A stretch of 20,319 nucleotides of DNA from Fluviibacter sp041311015 (GCA_041311015.1 JBFYKG010000020.1:1-20319), one strand, 5' to 3'; shown: positions 1 through 6,555, numbered from the stretch's first letter. A program made the numbers and translations. The notes: generated by a model from the letters alone, not told the origin.

Positions 1-161
1 GTTTCCGCGTTCGTGGCAGCGGCAGCATCAAGCGCGGCCACGCATTCAAGCGCCATATTCTGACCAAGAAGACGACCAAGTCCAAGCGTCAGCTGCGTGG
101 TCCGGAAACCCTCAACGCCTCGGATGTAGCAGCTGTCCGAGCCATGTTGCCCTACGCATAA
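1..161 (+). CDS. rpmI: Large-subunit ribosomal protein L35 (3' part)
   Basis: Only the C-terminal 52 residues are in the window; the reading frame begins at base 3 and the 5' end lies outside. The visible protein contains FRVRGSGSIKRGHAFKRH followed by KKTTKSKRQLRG, the very basic signature of bacterial L35, and ends MLPYA before TAA at 159-161. L35 is a small rRNA-binding protein of the 50S subunit. The gene lies 12 bases upstream of rplT, the usual infC-rpmI-rplT order, and the rplT ribosome binding site overlaps its stop codon. In many bacteria L20 represses this operon by binding the mRNA, but the region where that would act is not in the window. Identity is secure; only the truncation limits the call. 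Confidence 0.97.
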   Translation, partial: FRVRGSGSIKRGHAFKRHILTKKTTKSKRQLRGPETLNASDVAAVRAMLPYA

Positions 162-173
162 GGAGAATAAATA

Positions 174-533
174 ATGCCTCGCGTAAAACGTGGTGTAACA
201 GCACGCGCTCGTCACCAGAAAATCCTGAAGCTGGCCAAGGGTTACCGCGGCCGTCGCAAGAACGTATACCGTATCGCCAAGCAGGCGGTGATGAAGGCCG
301 GTCAGTATCAGTACCGTGACCGTCGTCAACGCAAGCGTCAGTTCCGTACCCTGTGGATTGCACGTATTAACGCGGCTTCGCGTGAACTGGGTCTGACCTA
401 CAGCCGTTTCATGAACGGTCTGAAGAAGGCCTCGATCGAAGTCGATCGCAAGGTGCTGGCTGACCTGGCCGTGTTTGACAAGCCGGCGTTTGCCCAACTG
501 GCAAACCAAGCTAAGGCAAGCCTCGGTCTGTAA
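174..533 (+). CDS. rplT: Large-subunit ribosomal protein L20
   Basis: The 119-residue protein has the length and sequence of L20: MPRVKRGVTARARHQKILK at the start, then GYRGRRKNVYRIAKQAVMKAG, and LWIARINAASRELGLTYSRF in the middle. L20 binds 23S rRNA early in 50S assembly and in many bacteria represses its own operon. The long basic N-terminal helix (about residues 1-60) carries most of the Lys and Arg; the C-terminal globular part (about 60-119) is the regulatory RNA-binding half in known L20 proteins. The start ATG is preceded by AAGGAG at 160-165, a strong ribosome binding site that overlaps the rpmI stop. A T8 hairpin terminator follows at 554-578, so this gene ends the rpmI-rplT transcript and pheS is probably largely separate. 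Confidence 0.99.
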   Translation: MPRVKRGVTARARHQKILKLAKGYRGRRKNVYRIAKQAVMKAGQYQYRDRRQRKRQFRTLWIARINAASRELGLTYSRFMNGLKKASIEVDRKVLADLAVFDKPAFAQLANQAKASLGL

Positions 534-553
534 GCTACGATCGGTCCGAAAAA

Positions 554-578
554 GGAGGCGCAACGCCTCCTTTTTTTT
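554..578 (+). terminator. Rho-independent terminator after rplT
   Basis: Perfect 7-bp stem GGAGGCG (554-560) with CGCCTCC (564-570), a 3-base CAA loop, then eight Ts (571-578). It sits 20 bases after the rplT stop and separates the ribosomal protein operon from pheST. Confidence 0.93.
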
Positions 579-595
579 CGGATCATCCGTAAAGC

Positions 596-612
596 ACAGC
601 GCGCTGTTTTTT
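596..612 (+). promoter_or_regulatory. 12-base palindrome plus T-run upstream of pheS
   Basis: ACAGCGCGCTGT (596-607) is a perfect palindrome running directly into a T-tract (607-612). As RNA it could form only a 4-bp stem with a CGCG loop, so it is a weak terminator; as DNA it could be an operator. A near copy lies in the leader of the YccA-like gene (17271-17286). A classical Phe-rich leader peptide like E. coli pheM is not present; the only ATG between the palindrome and pheS gives the three-codon frame ATG-TTC-TGA at 617-625. The function is unknown. Confidence 0.4.
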
Positions 613-647
613 ACCGATGTTCTGAAAGTATTCACCTGAGGTTGACT

Positions 648-1703
648 ATGTCATCGCTGAATCCCGAAGCCCTCCTGTCCGAGTTGTCGGATGCGCTGGC
701 CGCCGTTAAAGACGGCGATGCCCTGGAAGTCACCAAAGCGCGTTATCTGGGCAAGAGCGGCATCGTGACGGAAGCGCTGAAAGGGCTGGTCAGCCTGCCC
801 GTGGAAGAACGTAAAGAAGCCGGTGGCAGAATCAATAAGATCAAGGCCCAGATGGAAGCGGCCATCAACGCGCGTCGTGAGGCTCTGAAAGAAGAGCAGC
901 TCAATGCCCGTCTGGCTGAAGAGGCGCTGGATGTGACGCTGCCGGGGCGTGGTGTGGCGCGTGGCGGCCTACACCCGGTCACGCGCAGCCTGCAACGTAT
1001 CGAAGGCCTGTTTGCGTCAATGGGCTTCTCGGTGGCCGAAGGCCCCGAAATCGAAACCGATTATTTCAACTTCACCGCGCTCAATACCCCGGACGATCAC
1101 CCGGCGCGCTCGATGCACGACACCTTCTACCTGAAGGATACGCAGGGCAACGTGCAGACGGATGTGCTACTACGGACGCATACGAGCCCGATTCAGGCGC
1201 GCTACATGCAGAATCATGTCGCGACCTATGGCGGTAAAGAAGGCATGCCCGAGATCCGCATCATTGCGCCGGGTCGCGTGTACCGCGTGGATTCGGATGC
1301 GACGCACTCGCCGATGTTCCATCAGGTCGAAGGCCTGTGGGTCGGCGAGCATGTCACCTTCGCGGGCCTGAAGGGCGTGATGATCGACTTTTTGCATCAG
1401 TTCTTCGAAACCGATGATCTGAAGGTGCGTTTCCGCCCCTCGTTCTTTCCGTTCACCGAACCGTCGGCAGAAATCGACGTCGCCTTTGGTGAGGGCCCGC
1501 TCAAAGGCCGCTGGCTGGAAGTGGCCGGTTGCGGCATGGTGCATCCGAACGTGCTGAGTGAAGCAGGGATCGATCCGGAACGTTATGTCGGTTTTGCCTT
1601 TGGCATGGGGCCAGACCGTCTGACCATGCTGCGTTATGGCATCAACGACCTACGCCTGTTCTTTGAGGGCGACATCCGTTTCCTGAATCAGTTCGCTGCC
1701 TGA
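648..1703 (+). CDS. pheS: Phenylalanyl-tRNA synthetase alpha subunit
   Basis: The 351-residue protein is the catalytic subunit of the alpha2beta2 class II synthetase that charges tRNA-Phe. Residues 1 to about 90 are a charged, helical tRNA-contacting arm. The class II core follows: motif 2 near residues 210-226 (RVYRVDSDATHSPMFHQVEG), the substrate-pocket segment FRPSFFPFTEPSAE, AGCGMVHPNVL, and motif 3 near 315-336 (GFAFGMGPDRLTMLRYG). The ATG at 648 is chosen because GAGG at 638-641 is correctly spaced for it; an in-frame TTG at 642 would be too close. It is slightly longer than the E. coli protein (327 residues), mostly by local insertions. pheT follows after 43 bases, so the two subunits are probably co-transcribed. 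No convincing promoter was found between the rplT terminator and this start. Confidence 0.98.
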   Translation: MSSLNPEALLSELSDALAAVKDGDALEVTKARYLGKSGIVTEALKGLVSLPVEERKEAGGRINKIKAQMEAAINARREALKEEQLNARLAEEALDVTLPGRGVARGGLHPVTRSLQRIEGLFASMGFSVAEGPEIETDYFNFTALNTPDDHPARSMHDTFYLKDTQGNVQTDVLLRTHTSPIQARYMQNHVATYGGKEGMPEIRIIAPGRVYRVDSDATHSPMFHQVEGLWVGEHVTFAGLKGVMIDFLHQFFETDDLKVRFRPSFFPFTEPSAEIDVAFGEGPLKGRWLEVAGCGMVHPNVLSEAGIDPERYVGFAFGMGPDRLTMLRYGINDLRLFFEGDIRFLNQFAA

Positions 1704-1722
1704 GTGGCGCTGTATTCACGTT

Positions 1723-1741
1723 AAGTTTTCGCGAAAGACTT
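1723..1741 (+). promoter_or_regulatory. Imperfect dyad directly before pheT
   Basis: AAGTTTTCGCGAAAGACTT is a near-perfect inverted repeat (AAGT-TTTCGCGAAA-G-ACTT, one unpaired G at 1737) ending 5 bases before the pheT ATG. In RNA it forms a 7-bp stem with a CGCG loop and would hold the only purine-rich stretch (GAAAGA, 1733-1738) that could act as a weak ribosome binding site. It may tune pheT translation relative to pheS, but could be coincidental. Confidence 0.35.
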
Positions 1742-1746
1742 CAAGT

Positions 1747-4125
1747 ATGAAATTCTCGGAATCCTGGCTGCGTCAGTTCGTCAATCCGGATCTGTCCTCC
1801 GAAGCGCTGGCCGAGCTGCTCACCATGGCCGGTCTGGAAGTGGAAGAGCGGGGCCCGGTCGCGCCACCGTTCAATAACGTGGTGGTCGGTCATGTGTTGT
1901 CTGTCACCAAGCATCCGGATGCCGATCGCCTGAACGTATGCGAAGTCGATGCGGGCGAAGGCGCACCGCGCCAGATCGTCTGTGGTGCCAGTAATGTGGC
2001 TGCCGGCCTCAAGGTGCCCTGTGCACTGCCGGGCGCCGTATTGCCGGGTGACTTCAAAATCAAGGAAGCCAAGGTGCGTGGCGTGCCTTCGGCCGGTATG
2101 CTGTGCGCTGCCGTGGAACTGGGTATGGCCAAGGAAAGCGATGGCCTGATGATTCTGGCGGCCGATGCCCAACCCGGGACATCCTTACGCGATCTGCTGG
2201 GTCTCGACGACATCTGCATCGAGCTCAAGCTGACACCGAACCGCCCGGATTGCCTCGGCTTGCTTGGCCTGGCGCGTGAGGTCTCAGCACTAACCAATAC
2301 GCCATTCCGTACACCAGATATCAAAGCCGTTGCACCGACCCATCAGCAAACGCTGCCCGTCAGTATTGAAGCCGCCGATCTATGTGGCCGCTTTACGGGT
2401 CGCATCATCAAGGGCGTTAATGCCAAAGCGCCAACACCGGCCTGGATGATTCAGGCTTTGGAGCGTTGCGGCCTGCGCTCAATCAGTGCGCTGGTCGATA
2501 TTTCCAACTACGTGATGCTGGAGCTGAATCGGCCGAATCACGTGTTCGACCTGAACAGCGTTCAGGGCGGGCTCACCGTGCGTTGGGCTAAGCCTGAAGA
2601 AGCGCTCACGCTGCTGGGTGGCAATGAGGTGTCACTCGATCAACGGTTCGGCGTGATCGCCGATACCAACGGCGCTATCAGCCTGGCCGGCATCATGGGC
2701 GGTGAGCGCACCGCTTGTAGGGATAACACCACCGATGTGTTTGTGGAAGCCGCTTACTGGCTGCCCTCAGCGATTCAGGGGCGCAGCCGCTGGCTGACAC
2801 TCAATACCGATGCGGGCCATCGTTTCGAGCGGGGTGTGGATTTTGCCGATACCGTTACCGGGGTTGAGCGCATCACCCAACTGATCCTTGATATCTGCGG
2901 CGGCCAAGCGGGCCCGGTTGTTGATCAGGTAACGGCCTTGCCAGAGCGCCAGCCCGTCAAGGCCCGCTTTGAGCGCATCCGCAAGGTGCTGGGTATTGCG
3001 CCGACTGATGCCGAGATCACTGCCATCTTCGAGCGTCTGGGTTTTCAACCCAAGGTAGCCGATGGCGGCGTTGTGATTGTGCCGCCCAGTTGGCGACATG
3101 ATCTGGAAATCGAAGAAGACCTCGCCGAAGAAGTCGCCCGCGTGATTGGTTACGACCATATTCCGGCGAAGCCGCCCGTCGGCCCGATGAGTATGCTCGG
3201 CCAAACCGAAACGCAACGGCCACTGCGTGCGCTGCGCGACACCCTGGTCGAACGCGGTTATCAGGAAGTGATCAATCTTGCTTTTACGCCGGAAGCCTGG
3301 GAACAGGATTTTGCCGCCAATGCGACACCGGTCGAATTGGCCAACCCGATTGCCAGTCACCTTTCGGTGATGCGCTCTTCGCTGATCGGTGGGTTGATCA
3401 ACACACTGATCCACAACCAGCGCCGGCGTCAGCCGCGCCTGCAGATTTTTGAAACGGGCCGGGTTTTTGAGCGGGCGAATGCGCCTGTGGCAGGGCAGGT
3501 CGATGGTTACCGCCAGACCCTGTGTCTAGGTGGCCTGAGCTGGGGCGCAGTGATGCCGGAACAGTGGGGCGCGAAAACGCGCTCGGCTGAATTTTTTGAT
3601 ATCAAGGCTGATGTCGAAGCGCTCAATCCTGCTGGCAGCCTGCGTTTTGAGGCCGCTGCGCATCCGGCTTTTCACCCCGGTCGTTCGGCCCGGATCTACC
3701 GTGATGGGCAGCCGGCTGGCTGGCTGGGCGAGTTGCATCCGCGCTGGGTACAGAAATACGAGCTGGAATCGGCGCCGATTCTGTTTGAACTGGATATCGA
3801 TGCGCTGACACCGGCCAAGGTGCCCGGCTATATCCCCGTGTCATCTTTCCCGATCGTGCTTCGCGACCTGGCTGTGGTGGTGGATGCCGCCAAACCGGTA
3901 CAGCAGTTGATCGACCAGCTCTGGCAGGGGGCGCCCGAGGTGCTCCGTGATATCCAGCTTTTTGACCAGTATCAAGGCAAAGGCGTTGCGGACGGGGCAA
4001 AAAGCCTTGCCTTCCGCTTTACCTTGCAGGATACTCAATCCACCCTTGAGGATCAGAAGGTTGATGCGGTCATGGCGCAATTGCTGGCCCGTCTTTCCGC
4101 CGCTGGCGCTACCCTAAGATCCTGA
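1747..4125 (+). CDS. pheT: Phenylalanyl-tRNA synthetase beta subunit
   Basis: At 792 residues this matches the usual beta subunit (795 in E. coli). Domain order: an N-terminal domain with an EMAP-II-like tRNA-binding OB fold at about 39-148 (NNVVVGHVLSVTKHPDADRLN); the B3/B4 domain, which in this family edits mischarged Tyr-tRNA-Phe, at about 205-380; the B5 DNA-binding-like domain at about 400-470; a catalytically inactive class II-like core; and the C-terminal ferredoxin-fold anticodon-binding domain from about residue 699 (SSFPIVLRDLAVVVD). It forms the alpha2beta2 enzyme with PheS in the cytoplasm. The start follows the family N terminus, MKFSESWLRQFV. There is no strong ribosome binding site; CGAAAGACTT lies 5 bases before the ATG, a segment repeated at the same spacing before ihfA. 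ihfA follows after 80 bases, in the same order as in E. coli. Confidence 0.98.
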   Translation: MKFSESWLRQFVNPDLSSEALAELLTMAGLEVEERGPVAPPFNNVVVGHVLSVTKHPDADRLNVCEVDAGEGAPRQIVCGASNVAAGLKVPCALPGAVLPGDFKIKEAKVRGVPSAGMLCAAVELGMAKESDGLMILAADAQPGTSLRDLLGLDDICIELKLTPNRPDCLGLLGLAREVSALTNTPFRTPDIKAVAPTHQQTLPVSIEAADLCGRFTGRIIKGVNAKAPTPAWMIQALERCGLRSISALVDISNYVMLELNRPNHVFDLNSVQGGLTVRWAKPEEALTLLGGNEVSLDQRFGVIADTNGAISLAGIMGGERTACRDNTTDVFVEAAYWLPSAIQGRSRWLTLNTDAGHRFERGVDFADTVTGVERITQLILDICGGQAGPVVDQVTALPERQPVKARFERIRKVLGIAPTDAEITAIFERLGFQPKVADGGVVIVPPSWRHDLEIEEDLAEEVARVIGYDHIPAKPPVGPMSMLGQTETQRPLRALRDTLVERGYQEVINLAFTPEAWEQDFAANATPVELANPIASHLSVMRSSLIGGLINTLIHNQRRRQPRLQIFETGRVFERANAPVAGQVDGYRQTLCLGGLSWGAVMPEQWGAKTRSAEFFDIKADVEALNPAGSLRFEAAAHPAFHPGRSARIYRDGQPAGWLGELHPRWVQKYELESAPILFELDIDALTPAKVPGYIPVSSFPIVLRDLAVVVDAAKPVQQLIDQLWQGAPEVLRDIQLFDQYQGKGVADGAKSLAFRFTLQDTQSTLEDQKVDAVMAQLLARLSAAGATLRS

Positions 4126-4133
4126 AAAAACGA

Positions 4134-4139
4134 TAGAAT
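4134..4139 (+). promoter_or_regulatory. Possible -10 element upstream of ihfA
   Basis: TAGAAT matches the sigma-70 -10 consensus at 5 of 6 bases and lies 66 bases before the ihfA start, just past the pheT stop. No reasonable -35 hexamer is visible 16-18 bases upstream, so it is only a candidate. The E. coli ihfA gene also has its own promoters near the end of pheT. Confidence 0.35.
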
Positions 4140-4205
4140 TGCCGTACGAACTTGAACAGGGTAGGTGTTTGAACCTGCGCTGTGTTTTTCCGAAAGACCT
4201 GCATC

Positions 4206-4511
4206 ATGACCACACTGACCAAGGCTGAAGTTTCCGACATCCTCTTTGAGAATCTCGGCCTCAACAAGCGCGAATCGAAAGATATGGTTGAAGCCTTCTT
4301 CACCGAGATCGCCGATACGCTGACTGCCGGCCAGTGGGTCAAGCTTTCGGGCTTTGGCAACTTCCAGCTGCGTGATAAACCGCAACGTCCGGGCCGCAAC
4401 CCGAAGACCGGCGAAGAGATTCCTATCTCCGCACGTCGTGTCGTGACTTTTCATCCCAGCCAGAAGCTCAAGGATGAAGTTGAGCGTGTACAGAAGTCGG
4501 GCCGTAACTGA
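4206..4511 (+). CDS. ihfA: Integration host factor alpha subunit
   Basis: This 101-residue protein is a DNABII-family nucleoid protein that pairs with IhfB and bends DNA by about 160 degrees, helping promoters, replication and recombination. It shows TLTKAEVSDILFENLGLNKRE at the N terminus, the core VKLSGFGNFQLRDKPQRPGRNPKTGEEIPI split across residues 45-74, and the beta-arm proline P66 in GRNPKTGE that wedges between base pairs. ARRVVTFHPSQKLK completes the family signature. The spacing of GRNPKTGEEIPISARRVV favours IhfA over HU, and the position after pheT supports that. The ATG at 4206 is chosen over an in-frame upstream ATG at 4182 because the protein then begins like other IhfA proteins. 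CGAAAGACCT stands 5 bases before it, as before pheT. The MerR-type gene follows after 19 bases. Confidence 0.97.
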   Translation: MTTLTKAEVSDILFENLGLNKRESKDMVEAFFTEIADTLTAGQWVKLSGFGNFQLRDKPQRPGRNPKTGEEIPISARRVVTFHPSQKLKDEVERVQKSGRN

Positions 4512-4530
4512 TCCGCATCTGTAGAACATC

Positions 4531-4986
4531 ATGACCGATCTATTCAGTCAGCCGGTACAACCGGACGCCGCAGCGCCGGTGTCATCTGCGTTGCCACCGA
4601 TTCCTGCCAAGCGTTACTTCACCATCGGTGAAGTCAGCGACCTGTGTGGCGTCAAGTCACACGTGCTGCGTTACTGGGAGCAGGAGTTCACCCAGCTCAA
4701 GCCACTCAAGCGTCGTGGCAACCGCCGTTACTACCAGCATCATGAAGTGCTGCTCGTGCGTCGCATCCGCGAGCTCCTCTACGATCAGGGTTACACCATC
4801 CATGGGGCCCGTATCCAGCTGAGCCACCCCACAGGTAATGGCAGTGCCAATGGCCATGCCAACGGGCTCGCTAATGGCGCAATCTCTGCCGAGGCAATCA
4901 CCCAGGCGCCTCAGGCCGCACAACCGGCAATGCCGGCAGACCTCAAGGCCAAGCTGCAAGACATCATTGACCTTCTTACCCCCTGA
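4531..4986 (+). CDS. MerR-family transcriptional regulator
   Basis: The 151-residue protein has a MerR winged-helix domain at residues 29-95 (YFTIGEVSDLCGVKSHVLRYWEQE, then KRRGNRRYYQ, and VRRIRELLYDQGYTI). It lacks the Cys residues and long dimerisation helix of metal-sensing MerR proteins. A Pro/Ala-rich tail of about 28 residues precedes the domain. Residues 102-116 are a low-complexity stretch in which NG recurs (GNGSANGHANGLANG), followed by an acidic-hydrophobic C-terminal helix (ADLKAKLQDIIDLL). Such a MerR protein downstream of ihfA and before tRNA-Pro is common in proteobacteria, but its target and signal are not known to me. It is very likely co-transcribed with ihfA; its own ribosome binding site is weak. 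Confidence 0.92.
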   Translation: MTDLFSQPVQPDAAAPVSSALPPIPAKRYFTIGEVSDLCGVKSHVLRYWEQEFTQLKPLKRRGNRRYYQHHEVLLVRRIRELLYDQGYTIHGARIQLSHPTGNGSANGHANGLANGAISAEAITQAPQAAQPAMPADLKAKLQDIIDLLTP

Positions 4987-4993
4987 GTTGTCA

Positions 4994-5022
4994 TTGAGCC
5001 GGCAACGTTATTGCCGTAGAAT
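4994..5022 (+). promoter_or_regulatory. Sigma-70 promoter for tRNA-Pro
   Basis: A -35 of TTGAGC (4994-4999), a 17-base spacer and a -10 of TAGAAT (5017-5022) end 11 bases before the tRNA. The GC-rich stretch after the -10 (AGCGCCC) resembles the discriminator of stringently controlled stable-RNA promoters, so growth-rate and ppGpp control is plausible. Confidence 0.7.
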
Positions 5023-5033
5023 AGCGCCCTCGT

Positions 5034-5110
5034 CGGCGTGTAGCGCAGCCTGGTAGCGCACTTGTCTGGGGGACAAGGGGTCGCAGGTTCGAATCCTGTC
5101 ACGCCGACCA
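5034..5110 (+). tRNA. tRNA-Pro (anticodon GGG)
   Basis: A 77-base cloverleaf. The acceptor stem CGGCGTG (5034-5040) pairs with CACGCCG (5100-5106), followed by discriminator A and an encoded CCA. The D arm contains AGCGCAGCCTGGTAGCGC. The anticodon stem is CTTGT/ACAAG with loop CTGGGGG, giving anticodon GGG, which reads proline CCC/CCU codons. The T arm contains GGTTCGAATCC. It has its own promoter and terminator. The order ihfA-merR-tRNA-Pro is conserved in related bacteria. Confidence 0.98.
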
Positions 5111-5127
5111 ATAGATTCAATGAATTA

Positions 5128-5152
5128 GCCAACCTTTCTGGTTGGCTTTTTT
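5128..5152 (+). terminator. Terminator after tRNA-Pro
   Basis: Perfect 7-bp stem GCCAACC (5128-5134) with GGTTGGC (5140-5146), loop TTTCT, then six Ts and ATTT. It begins 18 bases after the tRNA CCA end. Confidence 0.93.
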
Positions 5153-5270
5153 ATTTGAGTTGGCACTATGCGGCCCTTGAGTCGATGATTTCTTTGTAAA
5201 TTCCCACAATATTAAATTGGGTAAAATTATTTCTTAAAAGATCGGGTCGGCACGATTAAATAAGAAATTC

Positions 5271-5299
5271 TTGTTATTTTATTTTTCAGGTATTAGAAT
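5271..5299 (+). promoter_or_regulatory. Sigma-70 promoter for the H-NS family gene
   Basis: A -35 of TTGTTA (5271-5276), a 17-base spacer and a -10 of TAGAAT (5294-5299) give a start near 5306 and a leader of about 55 bases. The surrounding 5153-5361 is AT-rich (19 G/C in 5201-5260) with A/T tracts and the short dyad AAGAAATTCTT (5262-5272) overlapping the -35. H-NS proteins bind such DNA, so self-repression is a reasonable inference. Confidence 0.7.
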
Positions 5300-5361
5300 C
5301 ACCCCATCGGCTTTTTAAAAGTCGCCCAGTCTAATTAAACTGCATTAATCCGGAGATAAAA

Positions 5362-5697
5362 ATGGATTTGTCGAATCTGAATGTTGATCAATTGAAAGAC
5401 CTGCTGAAGAAGATCCCGAGCGAGATCAAGCGCCGTGCCGAAGAGGCTGGCAGCGCGGCCCGTGAGGCAGCCATTGATAAGCTGAAGGCAATTGCCCGTG
5501 AACACGGTTATTCGCTGGAAGAGCTGACCGGCACTAAAAAGGCCCGAAAATCGTCGGGTGCCCGTAAGCCGGTTGCTGCTAAATACGCCAACCCGTCGAA
5601 TTCGTCGGAAACCTGGACCGGTCGTGGCCGTAAGCCGCTGTGGGTTCAGGCTGCGCTGAATCAGGGCAAGTCGCTCGAAAGCCTGCTGATCCGTTAA
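5362..5697 (+). CDS. H-NS family nucleoid-associated protein
   Basis: The 111-residue protein has the two-part plan of betaproteobacterial H-NS (H-NS/StpA/BpH3-like) proteins. Residues 1-58 form a charged, heptad-like helical oligomerisation region (VDQLKDLLKKIPSEIKRRAEE and KLKAIAREHGYSLEEL). A Lys/Ser/Ala linker spans 59-72. The DNA-binding domain (73-111) has KYANPSNSSETWTGRGRKP followed by W and V, then NQGKSLESLLI; the TGRGRKP hook inserts into the AT-rich minor groove in this family. It would silence AT-rich or foreign genes and shape the nucleoid. CGGAG at 5351-5355 is a good ribosome binding site. It stands alone between two terminators, just after a tRNA and in AT-rich flanks, so it is a single-gene unit. 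Many genomes carry several paralogues, so a specific symbol is not given. Confidence 0.93.
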   Translation: MDLSNLNVDQLKDLLKKIPSEIKRRAEEAGSAAREAAIDKLKAIAREHGYSLEELTGTKKARKSSGARKPVAAKYANPSNSSETWTGRGRKPLWVQAALNQGKSLESLLIR

Positions 5698-5720
5698 TTA
5701 AGGATTATCGCTGCCCTAAA

Positions 5721-5747
5721 AGGAGGTCTTTAGAGACCTCCTTTTTT
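5721..5747 (+). terminator. Terminator after the H-NS family gene
   Basis: A 9-bp stem AGGAGGTCT (5721-5729) with AGACCTCCT (5734-5742), loop TTAG, and a T-run to 5747. It is preceded by AAAA, so it may also work in the other direction. Confidence 0.93.
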
Positions 5748-5811
5748 ATTGCCGGATTTTGGAAATTGAACCGCAGTGAATGCGGCGCCTTGCGGTATCC
5801 TTATGCCCACT

Positions 5812-6552
5812 ATGACGCTACTTCTTTCTAACGATGACGGCTATTTCGCAACAGGGTTGCGGGTGCTACACGATGCCTTGTTGCCGTTAGGAAAAATTGA
5901 TGTGGTGGCGCCGGAGCGCGACCGGAGCGGCGCCAGTAATTCGTTGACCCTGGATCGCCCGTTGACGCTGCGTACGGCGCCGAATGGTTTTAAGTTTGTG
6001 AACGGCACGCCGACGGATTGTGTTCATCTGGCGGTGACCGGGTTGATCGAGCCCCTACCTGATCTGGTCGTGTCGGGCATCAATCACGGCGCCAACATGG
6101 GTGACGATACGGTCTATTCGGGTACGGTGGCGGCAGCGACCGAGGGCTACCTGTTGGGCGTGCCGTCGATGGCGATATCGCTGGTAGGTAAGGAAGCCAC
6201 CCATTTCAAATCAGCCGGACGTATTGCCCGGCAACTGGGCGAGATGCTCTTGGCCAAACCTTTTGGTCAGGCGGTGCTGCTCAACGTCAATGTGCCCGAT
6301 CTGCCCTTTGAAGAGATCCGTGGCTTCAAGGTGACCCGGCTGGGTAAGCGGCACAAGGCAGAGCCGGTGATCAAGACAACCAACCCGCGTGGCGAGGTCG
6401 TTTACTGGGTTGGCCCTGCCGGTGCGGCACAAGACAACGGGCCGGGAACCGATTTTCATGCGGTGGGCGAGGGCTATGTGTCGATTACGCCGCTACGTCT
6501 GGATCTGACGCATACCGATCAGCTGGATGCCGTGCGCGCCTGGCTTGGGTAA
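5812..6552 (+). CDS. surE: 5'/3'-nucleotidase SurE
   Basis: SurE is a metal-dependent phosphatase acting on nucleoside monophosphates in the cytoplasm and is linked to stationary-phase survival. The protein (246 residues from this start) begins MTLLLSNDDG, placing the metal ligands at D8 and D9, with S39 in RDRSGASNS and the metal-site Asn in SGINHGANMGDDTVYSGTV. NGTPTDCVHLA is a further family signature. The start is uncertain: ATG 5812 gives the family N terminus, while in-frame ATG 5803 and GTG 5776 would add 3 or 12 residues, and none has a clear ribosome binding site. A small hairpin (CCGCA-GTGAA-TGCGG, 5771-5785) lies just upstream. It is the first gene of the surE-pcm-nlpD-rpoS block; I see no convincing promoter. 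Confidence 0.95.
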   Translation: MTLLLSNDDGYFATGLRVLHDALLPLGKIDVVAPERDRSGASNSLTLDRPLTLRTAPNGFKFVNGTPTDCVHLAVTGLIEPLPDLVVSGINHGANMGDDTVYSGTVAAATEGYLLGVPSMAISLVGKEATHFKSAGRIARQLGEMLLAKPFGQAVLLNVNVPDLPFEEIRGFKVTRLGKRHKAEPVIKTTNPRGEVVYWVGPAGAAQDNGPGTDFHAVGEGYVSITPLRLDLTHTDQLDAVRAWLG

Positions 6553-6555
6553 GCG

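Noticed and set aside
617..625. Three-codon frame ATG-TTC-TGA just upstream of pheS, resembling a Phe-sensing leader
   Set aside because: It has no ribosome binding site and only one Phe codon, and no attenuator stem follows it before pheS; most likely chance.
642..648. TTG start for pheS two codons upstream of the ATG
   Set aside because: GAGG at 638-641 would directly abut the TTG, whereas it is correctly spaced for ATG 648.
5034..5361. Integrative element attachment site at tRNA-Pro
   Set aside because: No repeat of the tRNA 3' end, integrase or mobility gene is seen in the window.
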